Assembly (NCBI GenBank): GCA_900550835.1
Contig: URTP01000102.1
Span: 1-7,188, forward strand
Direction of reading: 5' to 3'
From: an uncultured Collinsella sp.
Lineage (GTDB): Bacteria; Actinomycetota; Coriobacteriia; Coriobacteriales; Coriobacteriaceae
DNA length: 7,188 bases
The notes beneath the pieces were generated by a model. That model was not told where the DNA came from. It saw only the letters and a program-made list of their open reading frames with translations, and searched no databases. Every line of letters begins with the position of its first letter. The stretch's first letter is position 1. The translations under genes were made by a program, and so were the position numbers. Of the stretch, positions 5,367 through 7,188 are shown one piece after another.

Positions 5367-7188
5367 ATGTTCGAGAAGCGGCTCTTCTCCCTGGTTCCGC
5401 AGGCAACGCCCTACATTATGGCAAGCGTCCTGTTTAAGTGGATCGCGCTCATGGCAAACATCACGGTGATGTGGATGCTTGCGCGCATCTTGGGCGGCAT
5501 CGTCACGAACGGTCTTTCCGCCGCGCTCGCCGTCGATGCCCTCGCACAGGCGGCCTGGCTCGCCGCCGCCATCATCGTGCGCGCCGCCTCCATCTACCTG
5601 GCCCAACGCGCCGGCGACAAGGCCGCGTTCGAGGCCGTCCGCCGCGTGCGCTCGCTCGTCTACGACAAGCTCACCGCACTCGGCCCCTCCTACACCGAGA
5701 CCGTCCCCACCGCCGAGGCCGTCCAGACCAGCGTCGAGGGCGCCGCGCAACTCCAGGTGTACTTTGGCGGCTACCTGCCGCAGCTCTTCTTTGCGGGCTT
5801 GGCACCCATCACGCTGTTTGTACTGCTCGTGGGCCAGGCGGGTCTTCCCGCCGCACTGCTGCTCGCCTGCGTTCCGGTCATCCCCGTCTCCATCATGATG
5901 GTCATGCGCAACGCCAAAAAGATCGGTGCCGAGTACTGGGGCAGCTATGTCGATCTGGGCGGCATGTTCCTGGAGGCCGTGCAGGGTCTCACCACCCTTA
6001 AGGTCTACCAGGCCGATCGCAGCTGGCACGAGCGCATCAACGCCGAGTCCGAGCGTTTCCGCACAGCGACCATGCGCCTGCTGGTGATGCAGCTGCGCTC
6101 CATTTGCGTTATGGACCTGGTCGTCTATATGGGCGCCGCGTTCGGCATTATCGTAGCCACGCTGCAGCTCGCCATGGGCAAGATTGGCTTTGAGGCTGCC
6201 TTCCTCATCGTCTTTCTGTCGCAGGAGTTCTTTTTGCCTATGCGCCGCCTGGGATCGCTGTTCCACACGGCCATGAACGGCATGGCCGCCTCGCGCCGCA
6301 TGTTTGGCATTTTGGATACGCCCGAGCCCGAGCGCGGCGATGTTGAGCTTGACGGTCGCGGCGATATCGAGCTCGCGGGCGTGAGCTATGCATACGGCGA
6401 CCGCACAGTGCTGGACAGCGCCAGCGCGACCATTGCGCACGGCTCGCTCGTGGCACTCGTGGGCGAAAGCGGCGGCGGCAAGTCCACGCTCGCGGGGATT
6501 ATCGCGGGCCGCAAGGGTGCCTACCGTGGCAGCGTTCGCATCGGCGGCGTCGAGCTGTGCGATGCCACGGCCGCCTCACTCATGCGCGCCGTCACGCTGG
6601 TGCCCACCAACGGCTACCTGTTTGCCGGCACCCTGCGCGACAACCTGCTGCTCGCCCAGCCCAACGCCACCGACGCCGAGCTTTTGCGCGCGCTCGGCCG
6701 CACGCGCGTGGCGGCCTTTGTGCAGGCCGACGGCGGGCTCGACATGGTGATTAACGAGGGCGGCACCAACCTTTCGGGCGGCCAGCGCCAGCGCGTGTGC
6801 ATGGCCCGCGCCCTGCTGCACGACTCGCCCATCTATGTGTTTGACGAGGCGACGAGCAATGTGGACGCCGCAAGCGAAGCCGCAATCGGCGAGGTCATTG
6901 CATCACTCGCCGGCGAGCACACCGTAATCGTGGTGGCGCATCGCCTGTCGACAATCGTGGACGCCGACCAGATTCTGGTGCTGGAGCGTGGCCGTATTGC
7001 CGAACGCGGGACTCACGGCGAGCTTTTGGCCACCGCGGGCGTCTATGCGCGCATGTGGAACAGCCAGGAGCAGCTCTCGGCATATGCGTATGCGGAGGGT
7101 GATGCCGAGGATGCCGGCGCGGTTGAGGCTGTTGACGGCAGCACCGCCCGTACCGATGGCCTCAACGGTGCCGGCTCGTCTTCCGCTA
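5367..7188 (+). CDS. cydD: CydD-type ABC exporter: membrane domain fused to ATPase, 3' end beyond window
   Basis: The frame runs 607 codons from ATG 5367, preceded by AGGAGG at 4-nt spacing, to the window edge. The membrane domain (about 1-310) has hydrophobic spans near 16-42, 60-80, 137-180 and 248-290. Segments YLPQ (136-139), the GLTTLKVY stretch (207-214), SERFRTATM (228-236) and EFFLPMRRLGSLFH (287-300) follow the CydD pattern. CydD pairs with CydC to export cysteine/glutathione and is needed for cytochrome bd assembly. The ATPase domain shows Walker A GESGGGKST (366-374), signature LSGGQRQR (469-476), Walker B ending FDEATS with Asp493 and Glu494, and switch His525 in VAHRLST. At the Q-loop the usual VPQ is VPTNGYLF (412-419), lacking Gln. 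After about residue 565 comes an Ala/Asp/Gly-rich tail still open at the edge, which could link to a second half-transporter. The ABC exporter call is certain; CydD over another subfamily is likely. Confidence 0.85.
   Translation, partial: MFEKRLFSLVPQATPYIMASVLFKWIALMANITVMWMLARILGGIVTNGLSAALAVDALAQAAWLAAAIIVRAASIYLAQRAGDKAAFEAVRRVRSLVYDKLTALGPSYTETVPTAEAVQTSVEGAAQLQVYFGGYLPQLFFAGLAPITLFVLLVGQAGLPAALLLACVPVIPVSIMMVMRNAKKIGAEYWGSYVDLGGMFLEAVQGLTTLKVYQADRSWHERINAESERFRTATMRLLVMQLRSICVMDLVVYMGAAFGIIVATLQLAMGKIGFEAAFLIVFLSQEFFLPMRRLGSLFHTAMNGMAASRRMFGILDTPEPERGDVELDGRGDIELAGVSYAYGDRTVLDSASATIAHGSLVALVGESGGGKSTLAGIIAGRKGAYRGSVRIGGVELCDATAASLMRAVTLVPTNGYLFAGTLRDNLLLAQPNATDAELLRALGRTRVAAFVQADGGLDMVINEGGTNLSGGQRQRVCMARALLHDSPIYVFDEATSNVDAASEAAIGEVIASLAGEHTVIVVAHRLSTIVDADQILVLERGRIAERGTHGELLATAGVYARMWNSQEQLSAYAYAEGDAEDAGAVEAVDGSTARTDGLNGAGSSSA

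Noticed and set aside
5292..6440. Minus-strand open frame (382 codons) opposite the ABC transporter
   Set aside because: Its composition is His, Gly and Ala rich as expected of an antisense shadow, and the plus strand carries a full ABC exporter with intact motifs.

Overview
The window looks like a chromosomal segment of a high-GC actinobacterium. The leading candidate is class Coriobacteriia, resembling Collinsella; this is an inference from base composition, codon use and gene order, not from a database search. The order mazG - eno - DivIC-like septum protein - Ppx/GppA phosphatase on one strand matches an actinobacterial neighbourhood. In mycobacteria the same block also carries small extra genes, notably a DUF501 gene between the septum protein and the phosphatase, which is absent here.

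Positions 1-5087 hold two groups of leftward genes. Read in the direction of transcription, the first group is a stand-alone LarC C-terminal-domain protein (4984-4499), a YfcE-type metallophosphoesterase (4426-3878) and mazG (3875-3015). The last two are separated by only 2 nt, and an intrinsic terminator follows mazG (3008-2967). Next comes enolase (2826-1537) with its own promoter region and an intrinsic terminator (1464-1433). After that a DivIC/FtsB-like membrane protein (1341-580) and a Ppx/GppA-family phosphatase (559-1, running off the window) form a two-gene unit 20 nt apart, probably started from an extended -10 promoter near 1385-1393.

Positions 4985-5366 are a divergent, gene-free region. 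It contains a striking nested inverted/direct repeat (5088-5160), a 7-bp dyad (5228-5249) and a copy of a motif that also occurs twice in the eno promoter region. From 5367 rightward runs a CydD-type ABC exporter half-transporter (permease fused to ATPase), open at the window edge.

Most of the content is housekeeping: glycolysis, nucleotide clean-up, cell division and polyphosphate or (p)ppGpp metabolism. The points most worth a second look are the shared TTGGCTAACTWAG-like motif before eno and the ABC transporter, the nested palindromic repeat between the divergent units, the LarC2-only protein with no LarC1 beside it, and the substituted Q-loop of the ABC ATPase. No clearly new multi-gene system was found.
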